This document shows positions 7,292-16,284 of a stretch of DNA of 39,596 nucleotides, piece after piece. The notes below the pieces were generated by a model. It saw nothing but the letters and a program-made list of their open reading frames with translations, was not told the DNA's origin and did no database searches. This DNA comes from Desulfobulbaceae bacterium (GTDB taxonomy: Bacteria > Desulfobacterota > Desulfobulbia > Desulfobulbales > SURF-16): positions 1 to 39,596 of the forward strand of contig JAQIBE010000211.1 in NCBI GenBank assembly GCA_027859235.1, read 5' to 3'. The translations under genes and the position numbers were made by a program. Every line of letters begins with the position of its first letter. Position 1 is the first letter of the stretch.

Positions 7292-10084
7292 ATGGATTAC
7301 AGGTCAACGCTGAATCTGCCCCAAACCAAATTTAAAATGAAGGCCAACCTGACCCAGAAGGAACCGGAATTCCTGAAGAAATGGGAAAAGGAAGGGTTGT
7401 ACGCCGAGGTGCAGGAGGCCACAAAGGATCGGCCGCTCTATCTTCTCCATGATGGGCCTCCATATGCCAATGGTCATCTGCATATGGGCCATGCCTTTAA
7501 TAAGATTTTAAAAGATATGATCTTAAAATCAAAACGTATGTTTGGCTATCATGCACCCTATGTCCCCGGTTGGGATTGTCATGGTCTGCCCATTGAGCTC
7601 AATGTTGATAAGGAGCTTGGTGCCAAGAAAAAAGAAATCCCAAAGCTGTCTTTTCGTGGGGCGTGCCGTAAATATGCGGGCAAGTGGGTGAAGACCCAAT
7701 CTGCGGAATTTAAGCGCTTTGGTGTACTCGCTGATTGGGATAATCCTTATTTAACCATTCATTACAGCTATGAAGCTGCCATTGCCCGGGAGTTTAACCG
7801 TTTTCTCACTAATGGTTCGGTGGTCCGTGCCAAGAAGCCCGTGTATTGGTGCTCTTCCTGTACCACGGCCCTGGCTGAGGCGGAGGTTGAGTACGATGAT
7901 CATACCTCGACGTCCATATATGTGAAGTTCCCTGTGGCGTCTGATCTCGGTATTCCAGCCCTTGAGGGCAAACAGGTCTCTGTTGTTATCTGGACCACCA
8001 CCCCCTGGACATTACCGGCAAATGTTGCCGTGGCGTTGCATCCAAAGTTTGACTATGGCGCCTATGAGGCGAATGGCGAGGTGTATATCCTGGCCCAGGG
8101 TCTGGCTGAAAGCGCCATGCACGCCTTTGGTTTTGCAGAGTACACCGAGGTTTGTCTGTTTAGCGCAACTGAAATTGAAGGCCTGGAATGTCACCATCCC
8201 TTTCTTCCCCGCACTTCAAAAATTGTCCTTGCTGACTATGTCACCCTGGAAACTGGTACAGGTTGTGTCCACACCGCGCCAGGTCATGGCCGTGAGGATT
8301 ATATCACCGGCTTGAAGTATGAACTGGATGTCTTAAGTCCGGTGGATGACCGCGGTGTGTTTACTGAAGAGGCGGGTAAGTATATGGGCATGCATATTAA
8401 TGATGCCAACCCCGTAATCTGTGAAGATATGCAGGCCAGCGGCCATCTCCTGTCTCAAAATAAGATGAACCATAGTTATCCCCATTGCTGGCGCTGTAAA
8501 AAACCCGTAATTTTTCGGGCCACCAAGCAGTGGTTCATCGGTATGGATAATAATGATCTGCGCCAGAAGGCCCTGGCCGCCATCAAGGATGTGACGTGGA
8601 TACCGTCCTGGGGGATGGAGCGTATTTACGGTATGGTTGAAGGCCGGCCTGATTGGTGTTTAAGCCGTCAGCGGGCCTGGGGTGTGCCCATCACGGCCAT
8701 TACCTGCGATGATTGCGGCGAGATCATGAATAATGATTTTATCAATAAGCGCATTGATGAGTTCTTTATAAAAGAAGGTGCTGATGCGTGGTTTGCACAT
8801 GACGTCAAAGAGTTTATGGAGGAGGGTTTTCAATGTTTATGCGGCGGCACCTCTTTCACCAAGGAGGAGGATATCCTCGATGTTTGGTTTGACTCCGGCG
8901 TGAGTTACGCGGCAGTACTGGAGGAACGCGGTCTTGAGACCCCTGCTGATCTCTACCTTGAAGGCAGCGACCAGCATCGCGGCTGGTTCCAGTCGGCCCT
9001 GTTGGCCTCTGTGGGAACCCGTGGTGTTGCCCCGTATAAGGGCGTGCTCACCCACGGCTTTGTGGTGGATAAGCATGGCAAGAAGATGTCAAAATCCATT
9101 GGCAATGTTATTGCCCCGGAAGAGATCATCAAGCAGTATGGCGCGGAAATCCTGCGCCTATGGGTGTCGTCCGAGGATTACCGTGATGATATTAAGATAT
9201 CCGATGAAATCCTGCGCCAGCTCGCTGATTCCTACCGTAAAATCCGCAATACCACCCGTTATCTTCTGAGTAATCTCGGTGATTTTAATCCGGCCACCGA
9301 TACTATTGCCTTTGACGACCTGGAGGAGCTGGATCGCTGGGCCCTGTCCCAATACGAGCGTTTGAAGCGCAAGGTGCGGGGTGGCTATGAGAGCTTTGAA
9401 TTTCACCAGGTGTATCATGGGTTGCAAAATTTCTGCACCGTGACCCTGAGTAATTTTTATCTGGATATTATCAAGGACCGCCTCTACTCTGAATTGCCGG
9501 ATTCGCTATCCCGCCGTTCAGCCCAGACCGTCCTCTATGAGATTGCGGTGGGGATGCTCAAGCTCATGACCCCGGTGAACAGCTTTACCGCGGTTGAGGC
9601 CTGGGATTACCTGCCTGAGGATGCGGCCCGGGAAGATAATCTCTTCATCGCCCTGTTTCCAGATGAAAACGATGACTATCTGCAGGATGAGCTGCACGGG
9701 AAGTGGCAACAGCTCCAGCAGGTTCGTGGTGAGATAACCAAGGTGCTTGAGCTGGCCCGCCGGGAGAAGATCATTGGTCATCCCCTTGAAGCGGAGGTGT
9801 GGATCTCTGTTGGGGTTGATCTGGCGGAATCCCTGGCGGATCAATGGCAGACTCTGGAGCGTATTGCCAATGTCTCTAAGCTCAACCATGTTGATGCGCC
9901 GGCGGTCGGTGCGACTAGTTCTGAAACCATTGCTGGCCTCACAGTGCTGGTTAAGGCCGCAACCACTGAGAAATGTGAGCGGTGCTGGACGCGAAGTGCA
10001 ACCGTTGGTTCCCATGGGGATCATCCTGAGATCTGCAGCCGTTGCCATGCTGTTGTGACGGCACTCGGCATCGAAGAAGCGTAG
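7292..10084 (+). CDS. ileS: Isoleucyl-tRNA synthetase
   Basis: Class I aminoacyl-tRNA synthetase that charges tRNA-Ile and edits misactivated valine. About 930 residues. Seen: the HIGH motif as HMGH in PYANGHLHMGH, the CP1 editing domain (WTTTPWTLPAN and surroundings, about residues 230-390), the KMSKS loop (KKMSKSIGN, near residue 600), the anticodon-binding region, and a C-terminal zinc finger with two Cys pairs (CERCW...CSRC) as in bacterial-type IleRS. The track start is GTG at 7286; ATG at 7292 gives the family-typical MDYRSTLNLP. A GGAG sits upstream of both, so the choice is not certain. A hairpin follows the stop. Confidence 0.97.
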   Translation: MDYRSTLNLPQTKFKMKANLTQKEPEFLKKWEKEGLYAEVQEATKDRPLYLLHDGPPYANGHLHMGHAFNKILKDMILKSKRMFGYHAPYVPGWDCHGLPIELNVDKELGAKKKEIPKLSFRGACRKYAGKWVKTQSAEFKRFGVLADWDNPYLTIHYSYEAAIAREFNRFLTNGSVVRAKKPVYWCSSCTTALAEAEVEYDDHTSTSIYVKFPVASDLGIPALEGKQVSVVIWTTTPWTLPANVAVALHPKFDYGAYEANGEVYILAQGLAESAMHAFGFAEYTEVCLFSATEIEGLECHHPFLPRTSKIVLADYVTLETGTGCVHTAPGHGREDYITGLKYELDVLSPVDDRGVFTEEAGKYMGMHINDANPVICEDMQASGHLLSQNKMNHSYPHCWRCKKPVIFRATKQWFIGMDNNDLRQKALAAIKDVTWIPSWGMERIYGMVEGRPDWCLSRQRAWGVPITAITCDDCGEIMNNDFINKRIDEFFIKEGADAWFAHDVKEFMEEGFQCLCGGTSFTKEEDILDVWFDSGVSYAAVLEERGLETPADLYLEGSDQHRGWFQSALLASVGTRGVAPYKGVLTHGFVVDKHGKKMSKSIGNVIAPEEIIKQYGAEILRLWVSSEDYRDDIKISDEILRQLADSYRKIRNTTRYLLSNLGDFNPATDTIAFDDLEELDRWALSQYERLKRKVRGGYESFEFHQVYHGLQNFCTVTLSNFYLDIIKDRLYSELPDSLSRRSAQTVLYEIAVGMLKLMTPVNSFTAVEAWDYLPEDAAREDNLFIALFPDENDDYLQDELHGKWQQLQQVRGEITKVLELARREKIIGHPLEAEVWISVGVDLAESLADQWQTLERIANVSKLNHVDAPAVGATSSETIAGLTVLVKAATTEKCERCWTRSATVGSHGDHPEICSRCHAVVTALGIEEA

Positions 10085-10094
10085 GCAACCCTTT

Positions 10095-10144
10095 GAATCA
10101 CCCATGGTCACGAATATCTGTGCATTCATGACCATGGGTGATTC
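10095..10144 (+). terminator. Long perfect hairpin after ileS
   Basis: A 16-bp perfect inverted repeat (GAATCACCCATGGTCA and its complement) with an 18-base loop, followed by a T-rich but interrupted stretch. Likely terminator or processing site between ileS and lspA. Confidence 0.7.
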
Positions 10145-10168
10145 TTTAATTTAAGTTGTTATTCCTGA

Positions 10169-10693
10169 ATGGTTATGTCCCCACTTACCCCTGCCAATAA
10201 GAATTTGGCCCTGAAGCGGTTCTTCTTCCTCCTGTCCATTGCCCTGCTGGTGATCGCAGTAGATCAGGGGACCAAGATGCTGGTCATGGAGTCCTTGAAC
10301 CTCTATGATACCCGCGAGATTATTCCGGGTCTTTTCAACCTGACCTATCTCCATAACTCCGGGGCTGCCTTTGGCTTCATGTCTGGTGTGACAGGTGGGT
10401 GGAAACATTGGTTTTTCGTTGGTGTGGCTGTGGTTGCCCTCGGCTTTATCATGGTCTTGTATGCTCAGCATTGTCTCGAGAGGTTTATGTATACCATTGG
10501 TCTTGGTCTCATTGCCGGCGGTGCGGTGGGGAATGTTATTGACCGGGTACGCTTTGGCTCGGTGGTTGATTTTCTGGATGTCTATGTCGGAACCCGTCAC
10601 TGGCCCGCCTTTAATGTTGCAGATTCGGCAATATGTGTCGGGGTCGGCTTGTTTTTGCTGGCAAATCTGCTGGGTGCAAAAGAGAGGGCATGA
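10169..10693 (+). CDS. lspA: Lipoprotein signal peptidase (signal peptidase II)
   Basis: Inner-membrane aspartic protease that cleaves the signal peptide of diacylated prolipoproteins. The 174-residue product has four membrane segments and the two catalytic Asp motifs: NVIDR in GAVGNVIDRVRFG and the second Asp in FNVADSAI. LAHNSGAAFG-like text (YLHNSGAAFGF) is also typical. Two in-frame ATG codons (10169, 10175) are possible; neither has a clear Shine-Dalgarno. The ileS-lspA order is common in bacteria. At least two of its likely substrates, the lipoproteins at 18929 and 20637, are encoded in this window. Confidence 0.95.
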   Translation: MVMSPLTPANKNLALKRFFFLLSIALLVIAVDQGTKMLVMESLNLYDTREIIPGLFNLTYLHNSGAAFGFMSGVTGGWKHWFFVGVAVVALGFIMVLYAQHCLERFMYTIGLGLIAGGAVGNVIDRVRFGSVVDFLDVYVGTRHWPAFNVADSAICVGVGLFLLANLLGAKERA

Positions 10694-10778
10694 GTATCGG
10701 CTGGAGTTGCATAGATGTCCATAGCTCGTGGTTGAGATGAGTAGGTTTAAAGCTTAAAATTTGGTGGAGTAGAAAAAG

Positions 10779-11708
10779 ATGTCCAAAACAGCGGTAATTT
10801 TCCCTGGACAGGGATCACAATTTGTCGGAATGGGTCAGGGTTTTCTTGAAACAGATGCAGAGGCCCGGAAGCTCATGGGTCTGGCTGAGGATATCAGCGG
10901 TATGCCGCTGGCCAAACTCTGTCTGGAAGGTCCCATGGAAGATCTCACCCGTACGGTGCATCTGCAGCCTGCCATGACCGTTCTTAATATGATGACGTGG
11001 AATGCGCTACAAGAGGCAGGGCTCAAACCTGATTTTTACGCGGGTCATTCCCTGGGTGAGTATGCAGCCCTCTATGGTTCCGGCGTTCTGTCCGCCGAAG
11101 ATACCCTTAAACTGGTCACAGAGCGTGGCCGGTTGATGGAGCGTGAAGCCACGAAGAATCCTGGGGCCATGACCGCCATCTTGAAGCTCAGCATTGAGGA
11201 TGTGCAGAAGGCGGTGCAGGTTGGCCGTGAATCAGGTGAGGTGACGGTGGCCAATTATAACACCGGGATGCAGATTGTGATTTCCGGTGAAAAGGGCGCG
11301 GTTGAGGCTGCGGGCCGGGCTGCGGCTGAAATGGGAGGCCGCGCCATTGGCCTGCCCGTGAGTGGAGCGTGGCATTCAAACCTTGTGGCGGGTGCGATTC
11401 CTGATTTTGAAAAGGTGATGGCTGACACAACTTTCAATACCCCCACAGGAACCATGCTCTTTAATGTGACGGCCCGGTCTGAAAATGATCCTGCTGTAAT
11501 TAAAACCATCATGGCGCAACAGATTGCCTCCATGGTTCGCTGGTATGAAATCATCATGTCTCTGCATGGTCAGGGCGTGACAACCTTTATTGAAGTCGGC
11601 CCCAAAAAGGTTTTGACCGGGATGATGAAGAAATTACTGCCACCAGACCATGGCTGTACCTGTGTGCAGGTGGAAGATCCCCAGGGGATTCCGCAATGTC
11701 TCACATAG
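10779..11708 (+). CDS. fabD: Malonyl-CoA:ACP transacylase
   Basis: Moves malonyl from CoA to acyl carrier protein for fatty-acid synthesis in the cytoplasm. 309 residues, standard length. Seen: N-terminal FPGQGSQFVGMG, nucleophile Ser in AGHSLGEYAAL, catalytic His in SGAWHSNL and the late GPKKVL motif. GGTGGAG lies nine bases before the ATG. It sits alone, not in a fab cluster; the 85-base gap from lspA has no recognisable terminator. Confidence 0.96.
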   Translation: MSKTAVIFPGQGSQFVGMGQGFLETDAEARKLMGLAEDISGMPLAKLCLEGPMEDLTRTVHLQPAMTVLNMMTWNALQEAGLKPDFYAGHSLGEYAALYGSGVLSAEDTLKLVTERGRLMEREATKNPGAMTAILKLSIEDVQKAVQVGRESGEVTVANYNTGMQIVISGEKGAVEAAGRAAAEMGGRAIGLPVSGAWHSNLVAGAIPDFEKVMADTTFNTPTGTMLFNVTARSENDPAVIKTIMAQQIASMVRWYEIIMSLHGQGVTTFIEVGPKKVLTGMMKKLLPPDHGCTCVQVEDPQGIPQCLT

Positions 11709-11742
11709 GCGTGTAGGCTGTGGGGGATGGGTATTTAATCCC

Positions 11743-11771
11743 TTGACATCCAGAGGGAGACCATGTATTTT
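11743..11771 (+). promoter_or_regulatory. Sigma-70 promoter for ffh and the downstream S16 operon
   Basis: TTGACA, a 17-base spacer and TATTTT, 113 bases before the ffh ATG. A 7-bp inverted repeat (GTATGTG/CACATAC, 11836-11865) lies in the leader. Confidence 0.65.
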
Positions 11772-11883
11772 CTCCTGTTTTCGTGTCCAAGGTTCGTGGA
11801 GAAAATTGCGCCCTGGTCCTGTAATTAATATTAAGGTATGTGGTCATGGGTCTCTTGGCACATACATTTAAAATAGAAGAAAT

Positions 11884-13245
11884 ATGTTTGACAATCTGTC
11901 GGATCGCCTCAATAACGTGTTCCGTGACCTGCGTGGTCATGGGACGCTGTCTGAAAAGAATATTCAGGATGCCCTGAAAGAAGTACGTATGGCGCTTCTT
12001 GAGGCCGATGTTAACTTTAAGGTTGTTAAAGAGTTCATCGCCACAGTTCAGGAAAAGGCGGTTGGTACTGAGGTGGTGCAGTCCATCTCTCCGGGTCAGC
12101 AGGTTGTCAAGGTTGTCCACGACGAGTTGGTGAATCTCCTCGGCGGTGAATCGGTTGCCCTTGATTTTACCGGTAAGGGACCGGCCGTTATTTTGATGGT
12201 GGGTCTTCAGGGCTCGGGTAAAACCACCACCTCGGGTAAGCTTGCAAAATTATTGATTAAGCAGGGGCGCAGGCCCTATCTGGTTCCTGCTGATGTGTAT
12301 CGTCCTGCTGCGATTAAACAGCTCACCGTACTTGGTGAGAGTTTGGGTGTGCCGGTTCATCCCTCCACCACTGATCAGAATCCGGTCACCATTGCTAAAA
12401 ATGCAATGCTGGTGGCAGAGAAGTCAGGGTATGACACCCTGATTATTGATACAGCTGGCCGTCTCCATGTGGATGAAGAACTCATGGGGGAATTGCAGAA
12501 TATTCGCCAGGCCGTGAATCCATCTGAAATCCTGTTTGTGGCTGATGCCATGACGGGCCAGGATGCGGTTACTGTTGCTCATAAGTTTAATCAGGATCTT
12601 GAAATTACCGGTGTGGTCCTTTCCAAGATGGAAGGTGATGCCCGTGGTGGTGCCGCCTTATCCATTAAGAAGGTCACCGGCAAGCCCATTAAGCTGGTTG
12701 GTACGGGTGAAGATCTTGATGCCATTGAAGTCTTTCATCCTGATCGTGTGGCCTCCCGTATTCTTGGGATGGGTGATATCCTCACCCTGATTGAGAAGGC
12801 GGAAGAGGTTGTCGACAAGAAGGATGCTGAGAAGATTGCCCAGAAGATTCGCAAGAATAGCTTCACCCTGGAAGATTTCCTGGGCCAGATTCAGCAGATT
12901 CGCAAGATGGGTTCCCTGGAACAGATCATGGGGATGATTCCTGGCCTGAACAAGATGGCCAAGATGCAGGACATGCCCAAGCCCGATGAAAAAGAGCTCG
13001 GCAAGGTTGAAGCCATTATTCGTTCCATGACCCTGAAGGAACGTGCTAAGCATCGGCTTATTGATGCCAGTCGCCGTAAACGTATTGCCGCAGGTTCCGG
13101 GACATCCGTGCAGGATGTGAACAAGGTCATCAAGAGCTATACTGAAATGCTCAAGATGATGCAGAAGATGAAGGGCAAGATGGGCGGTGGTAAAGCAATT
13201 GCTGGCAAGAAACGCCGGAAGAGGCCGAAGGGTCTGATGCGGTAA
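11884..13245 (+). CDS. ffh: Signal recognition particle GTPase Ffh
   Basis: Targets nascent membrane and secreted proteins to FtsY and the Sec translocon together with 4.5S RNA (no ffs gene seen here). The 453-residue product has the N domain, the G domain with P-loop GLQGSGKTTTSGK, DTAGR, LSKMEGDARGG and GTGE, and a methionine-rich M domain from about residue 325 that ends in a basic Lys/Arg/Gly tail. The ATG has only a weak A-rich upstream region. It precedes rpsP, a very common gene order. A 136-base gap with two small hairpins separates it from rpsP. Confidence 0.97.
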   Translation: MFDNLSDRLNNVFRDLRGHGTLSEKNIQDALKEVRMALLEADVNFKVVKEFIATVQEKAVGTEVVQSISPGQQVVKVVHDELVNLLGGESVALDFTGKGPAVILMVGLQGSGKTTTSGKLAKLLIKQGRRPYLVPADVYRPAAIKQLTVLGESLGVPVHPSTTDQNPVTIAKNAMLVAEKSGYDTLIIDTAGRLHVDEELMGELQNIRQAVNPSEILFVADAMTGQDAVTVAHKFNQDLEITGVVLSKMEGDARGGAALSIKKVTGKPIKLVGTGEDLDAIEVFHPDRVASRILGMGDILTLIEKAEEVVDKKDAEKIAQKIRKNSFTLEDFLGQIQQIRKMGSLEQIMGMIPGLNKMAKMQDMPKPDEKELGKVEAIIRSMTLKERAKHRLIDASRRKRIAAGSGTSVQDVNKVIKSYTEMLKMMQKMKGKMGGGKAIAGKKRRKRPKGLMR

Positions 13246-13330
13246 ATGCTTGGTGTATGCGAGTAATTAGCAAAGAGTTTCTGGACGTTTTATGCTATAA
13301 GAGTTGTAACTTTATAATTACTATTCATCT

Positions 13331-13367
13331 CAATGGGGATGAATTATTCATTTCCGGCAAATGCCGG
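13331..13367 (+). promoter_or_regulatory. Paired small hairpins in the rpsP leader
   Basis: ATTCATC...GATGAAT and, just before the ribosome binding site AGGAG, CCGGC...GCCGG. They may be mRNA secondary structure affecting rpsP translation. A TATAAT at about 13313 could be a -10 box but has a poor -35. Confidence 0.3.
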
Positions 13368-13381
13368 TGTAGGAGAACATA

Positions 13382-13621
13382 ATGGCTGTAAGTATTCGTT
13401 TGACCAGAAGAGGAAAGAAGAAGAAGCCTTTTTACCGTATTGTTGCGGCTGATAGCCAGTGCTCTCGTGATGGCAAGTTCCTTGAAATTCTTGGAACCTA
13501 TGATCCCTTGACTGAGCCTGCTGCGATCAATATCCAGACAGATAAACTGCAGTATTGGCTTGATAAAGGTGCCATTGCCTCTGATACGGTTAAAAGTCTG
13601 ATCGCAAAAGCAGCAAAATAA
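13382..13621 (+). CDS. rpsP: 30S ribosomal protein S16
   Basis: 79 residues, normal length for bS16, with the conserved start MAVSIRLTRRGKKKKPFYRIV and the GTYDPL motif. AGGAG lies seven to eight bases upstream of the ATG. First gene of rpsP-khpA-rimM-trmD-methyltransferase-rplS; its stop codon shares a base with the next ATG. Confidence 0.97.
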   Translation: MAVSIRLTRRGKKKKPFYRIVAADSQCSRDGKFLEILGTYDPLTEPAAINIQTDKLQYWLDKGAIASDTVKSLIAKAAK

Positions 13622-13854
13622 TGCAGGATTTAATTCGTCATATTGCCTTAGCCCTTGTTGCTCAGCCTGATGCGGTTGAGATCTCGGAAGAACAAGTGGA
13701 TGATGAGAATACCACCATTATGCTCAAGGTTGCCCAGGAAGATTTGGGTAAGGTGATTGGCAAACAGGGTCGGACAGCACGGGCTATGCGCGCCTTATTG
13801 TCTGCTGCCACCCATGGGCAGACCATGCAGTACCGACTTGAGATTGCAGAGTAA
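13621..13854 (+). CDS. khpA: KH-domain RNA-binding protein KhpA (YlqC family)
   Basis: A single KH domain of 77 residues with the RNA-contacting GxxG loop in VIGKQGRTARAMRAL. In other bacteria KhpA forms a complex with KhpB/Jag and binds many transcripts. The ATG overlaps the rpsP stop by one base (TAATG), so the two are translationally coupled. Its position between rpsP and rimM is the usual one. Confidence 0.95.
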   Translation: MQDLIRHIALALVAQPDAVEISEEQVDDENTTIMLKVAQEDLGKVIGKQGRTARAMRALLSAATHGQTMQYRLEIAE

Positions 13855-13856
13855 GA

Positions 13857-14393
13857 GTGACAGCCTTAGAGAAACTTGCGCATTATGTTCATGTGGGGAC
13901 GTTGACCAAGCCCCATGGCATAAAAGGTGATGTGAAGATTGTACCTTTTTCAGGTGAGCCTGAGCGTTTTCAAGGTTATCCTGAACTTATTCTGGTTGAT
14001 GGTCAGGATCGGCTGTCTGAATACACGGTGTCCAAATGTCGAACCCAGGGACGGTTTGCTGTTGTTAGCCTTAAAGGGGTAATAACCCGTAATCAGTCTG
14101 AGGCCTTGGCTGGCCGGCAGGTCTGGGTTGCGGACTCCTGGCTTCCAGATTTAGACGACTCTGAGTTCTACTGGCGCGATGCCTTGGGTAAAGCTGTTAC
14201 AACCCTGGCAGGTCAGCATATCGGCACACTGGTTAATATTTTTGACGCGGGCGGCCGGGATATGATGGTGGTTGAGACTGAGGACGGTGAGGTATTGATT
14301 CCCGGTCAGTCTGAATTTGTTGTTGAAGTGAACGAGTCCGGGATTGTGGTTGATTTACCCCCCGGGTTACTCGAAGTTAATGTGAAGGAGTAA
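13857..14393 (+). CDS. rimM: 16S rRNA processing protein RimM
   Basis: Assembly factor for the 30S head, acting with S19. 178 residues, with an N-terminal RimM domain (VGTLTKPHGIKGDVKI) and a C-terminal PRC-barrel (GRDMMVVETEDGEVLIPG). The start is GTG, two bases after the khpA stop. Only weak purine-rich sequence precedes it, so it probably depends on coupling. Confidence 0.95.
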   Translation: MTALEKLAHYVHVGTLTKPHGIKGDVKIVPFSGEPERFQGYPELILVDGQDRLSEYTVSKCRTQGRFAVVSLKGVITRNQSEALAGRQVWVADSWLPDLDDSEFYWRDALGKAVTTLAGQHIGTLVNIFDAGGRDMMVVETEDGEVLIPGQSEFVVEVNESGIVVDLPPGLLEVNVKE

Positions 14394-14398
14394 AGGGT

Positions 14399-15145
14399 TT
14401 GCGTTTTGACGTATTAACCATTTTTCCGGAGCTGTTGAATTCCCCCCTGGATGAAGGAATCATCCGCAGGGCGATTCAGAATGAACAGATTGAGGTTGGG
14501 ATGACCAATATCCGTGATTTTGCCACGGATAAACATTCCATGACCGATGATCGACCTTTTGGTGGCGGTGAGGGCATGGTGATGAAGCCTGAACCTTTAC
14601 TGGCTGCGACAAAGTCGGTGAATCCTCAGGGTTCCGGTCATGTTGTTTTTTTAAGTCCCCAGGGACGACAATTTACCCAGCAGGTTGCGGCCAGCTTAAG
14701 TCAGTGTGAGCACCTGATTTTGATCTGTGGCCGTTATGAAGGGGTGGATCAACGATTTTTAGATCATTATGTGGATGAAGAAATCTCCATTGGTGATTTT
14801 ATCCTCACTGGTGGTGAACTTGGTGCTATGATCATCATTGATGCGGTGACCAGGCTCATTCCGGGTGTTGTCGGCTGCAGCGACTCTATCAGCAAGGACA
14901 CCTTTAGTCGGGGTGGATTGAAATATCCGCAGTATACGAGGCCCCGCACCTTCGAAGGTGAGGATGTCCCGGAGGTTCTGCTGTCTGGAGATCATGCCGC
15001 CATTGAAGAATGGCGCTTTATTCAGGCCATGCAAAGAACAAAGGCCCGGCGGCCGGATCTTTTCGCCCAACTGGAGTTTTCAGCCCAGGAAGAGAAGCTG
15101 CTGGTGAAACATATGCTAGTAGCTGGCAGGGTACATAGGCGATGA
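14399..15145 (+). CDS. trmD: tRNA (guanine-N1)-methyltransferase TrmD
   Basis: SPOUT enzyme that makes m1G37 in tRNAs, preventing frameshifts. 248 residues. Seen: MRFDVLTIFPELL start, GGGEGMVMKPEPL, and the trefoil-knot SAM region LICGRYEGVDQRF and ISIGDFILTGGEL. The start codon is TTG: AAGGAG at 14385-14390 is spaced eight bases from it, and the family begins at this residue. It overlaps the next gene by four bases (ATGA). Confidence 0.96.
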   Translation: MRFDVLTIFPELLNSPLDEGIIRRAIQNEQIEVGMTNIRDFATDKHSMTDDRPFGGGEGMVMKPEPLLAATKSVNPQGSGHVVFLSPQGRQFTQQVAASLSQCEHLILICGRYEGVDQRFLDHYVDEEISIGDFILTGGELGAMIIIDAVTRLIPGVVGCSDSISKDTFSRGGLKYPQYTRPRTFEGEDVPEVLLSGDHAAIEEWRFIQAMQRTKARRPDLFAQLEFSAQEEKLLVKHMLVAGRVHRR

Positions 15146-15702
15146 GAGAGGCAAAGGTAGATATCGCCCTCATCCATTATCCTGTATATAATAAAAATCA
15201 TGATGTCATTGGTTCAGCTGTTACGAATCTTGACCTTCATGATTTAGCTCGGGCAGGAAAAACATATGGGGTTCGGCACGTATATGTGGTAACTCCATTT
15301 GCGGATCAGCAGAAACTGGTGCAAGAGATTGTCGGTCATTGGCAGGATGGTTACGGTGCCACCTATAATCCGGATCGCAAAGAGGCCTTGGCCATTATCC
15401 GCATATGTGCGGATGTTGATGAACTTCTTGAGCTAACAAAGGGTGAGAACGGTGAGAAGCCCACAGTGGTTGCCACCTGTGCCACGCCAAAGGCTGACAC
15501 CATCCCCTTTGGAGATGCCAAAACGCGCATTCTCGCGGGTGAACAATTTTTATTCCTCTTTGGTACAGCCTGGGGGCTGACGGAAGAGGTTTTTGAGGTA
15601 GTTGATGGGACCTTTCCTCCCATCAAAGGACGAACAGCGTATAACCATCTTTCTGTTCGTTCGGCAGTGTCCATTATATTGGATAGAATACTCGGGGTGT
15701 AA
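15142..15702 (+). CDS. Second SPOUT-type RNA methyltransferase (Methyltrn_RNA_4 family)
   Basis: 186 residues resembling the small SAM-dependent RNA methyltransferases that follow trmD in several deeply branching and delta-type bacteria. Seen: ALIHYPVYNKNHDVIGSAVT at the N-terminus, a NLDLHDLARAGKTYGV segment typical of SPOUT helices, and a knot-like C-terminal part with LAGEQFLFLFGTAWGL and PPIKG. The four-base overlap with trmD implies coupled translation. The target RNA is not known to me. Family placement is from recall of sequence style and neighbourhood. Confidence 0.8.
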   Translation: MREAKVDIALIHYPVYNKNHDVIGSAVTNLDLHDLARAGKTYGVRHVYVVTPFADQQKLVQEIVGHWQDGYGATYNPDRKEALAIIRICADVDELLELTKGENGEKPTVVATCATPKADTIPFGDAKTRILAGEQFLFLFGTAWGLTEEVFEVVDGTFPPIKGRTAYNHLSVRSAVSIILDRILGV

Positions 15703-15791
15703 GAGCCCCTGTGATTGATACGTAACACATCGAATTTTACCTTTTGGGCGTAGAATTCGGATTGATAAAAAAAACATGAGAGTGACGAACA

Positions 15792-16142
15792 ATGAGCATC
15801 ATCGATACTATTGAAAAAGAAAATATGCGTTTTGATACCCCAGCCTTTCGTTCAGGCGATACCGTGAAGGTACATATCCGCATCGTTGAGGGGGCCAAAG
15901 AACGGGTTCAGATCTTTGAAGGTGTTGTTATTGGTCGTAGAAATCGGGCAATGGGTTCTAACTTCACCGTGCGTAAGATGTCCCACGGTGTTGGGGTTGA
16001 GAAGGTTTTCCCTCTCCACTCCCCCCGCCTTGAGAAAGTAGAAGTGGTGACCGAAGGTCGTGTCCGCCGCTCCAAATTATACTATCTTCGTGAACTTCGC
16101 GGCAAGGCTGCCCGTATTCGTGAGCGCGGTATCCGCAAGTAA
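15792..16142 (+). CDS. rplS: 50S ribosomal protein L19
   Basis: 116 residues, standard for bL19. Seen: [29 protein letters not shown] and the basic C-terminal [15 protein letters not shown]. It follows the methyltransferase after 89 bases and is closed by a run of hairpins with a T tract, so it is the last gene of the rpsP operon. Confidence 0.97.
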   Translation: MSIIDTIEKENMRFDTPAFRSGDTVKVHIRIVEGAKERVQIFEGVVIGRRNRAMGSNFTVRKMSHGVGVEKVFPLHSPRLEKVEVVTEGRVRRSKLYYLRELRGKAARIRERGIRK

Positions 16143-16151
16143 TGGTCTGCC

Positions 16152-16268
16152 GGGTATCTTGAACTCACGATACCTGAATAGATATATAGACCTCCTGTTG
16201 CGAGGTCTATTTAAACAAGGCGCAATGGGTGCGTGGTTTATACAACCATACTCCGTGCGCCTTTTTTT
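16152..16268 (+). terminator. Three successive hairpins ending in T7 after rplS
   Basis: First GGTATC/GATACC (16153-16174), then ATAGACCTC/GAGGTCTAT (16186-16210) with TTT after it, then AGGCGCA/TGCGCCT (16218-16262) enclosing a small inner TGGTT/AACCA hairpin and followed by seven T. The last is a strong intrinsic terminator; the others may stabilise the 3' end. Confidence 0.75.
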
Positions 16269-16284
16269 ATGGTAAGGGGCTGAT

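Noticed and set aside
9518-10135. Minus-strand ORF of 205 residues opposite the 3' end of ileS
   Set aside because: Antisense shadow of a long conserved gene with strong codon bias; no motifs.
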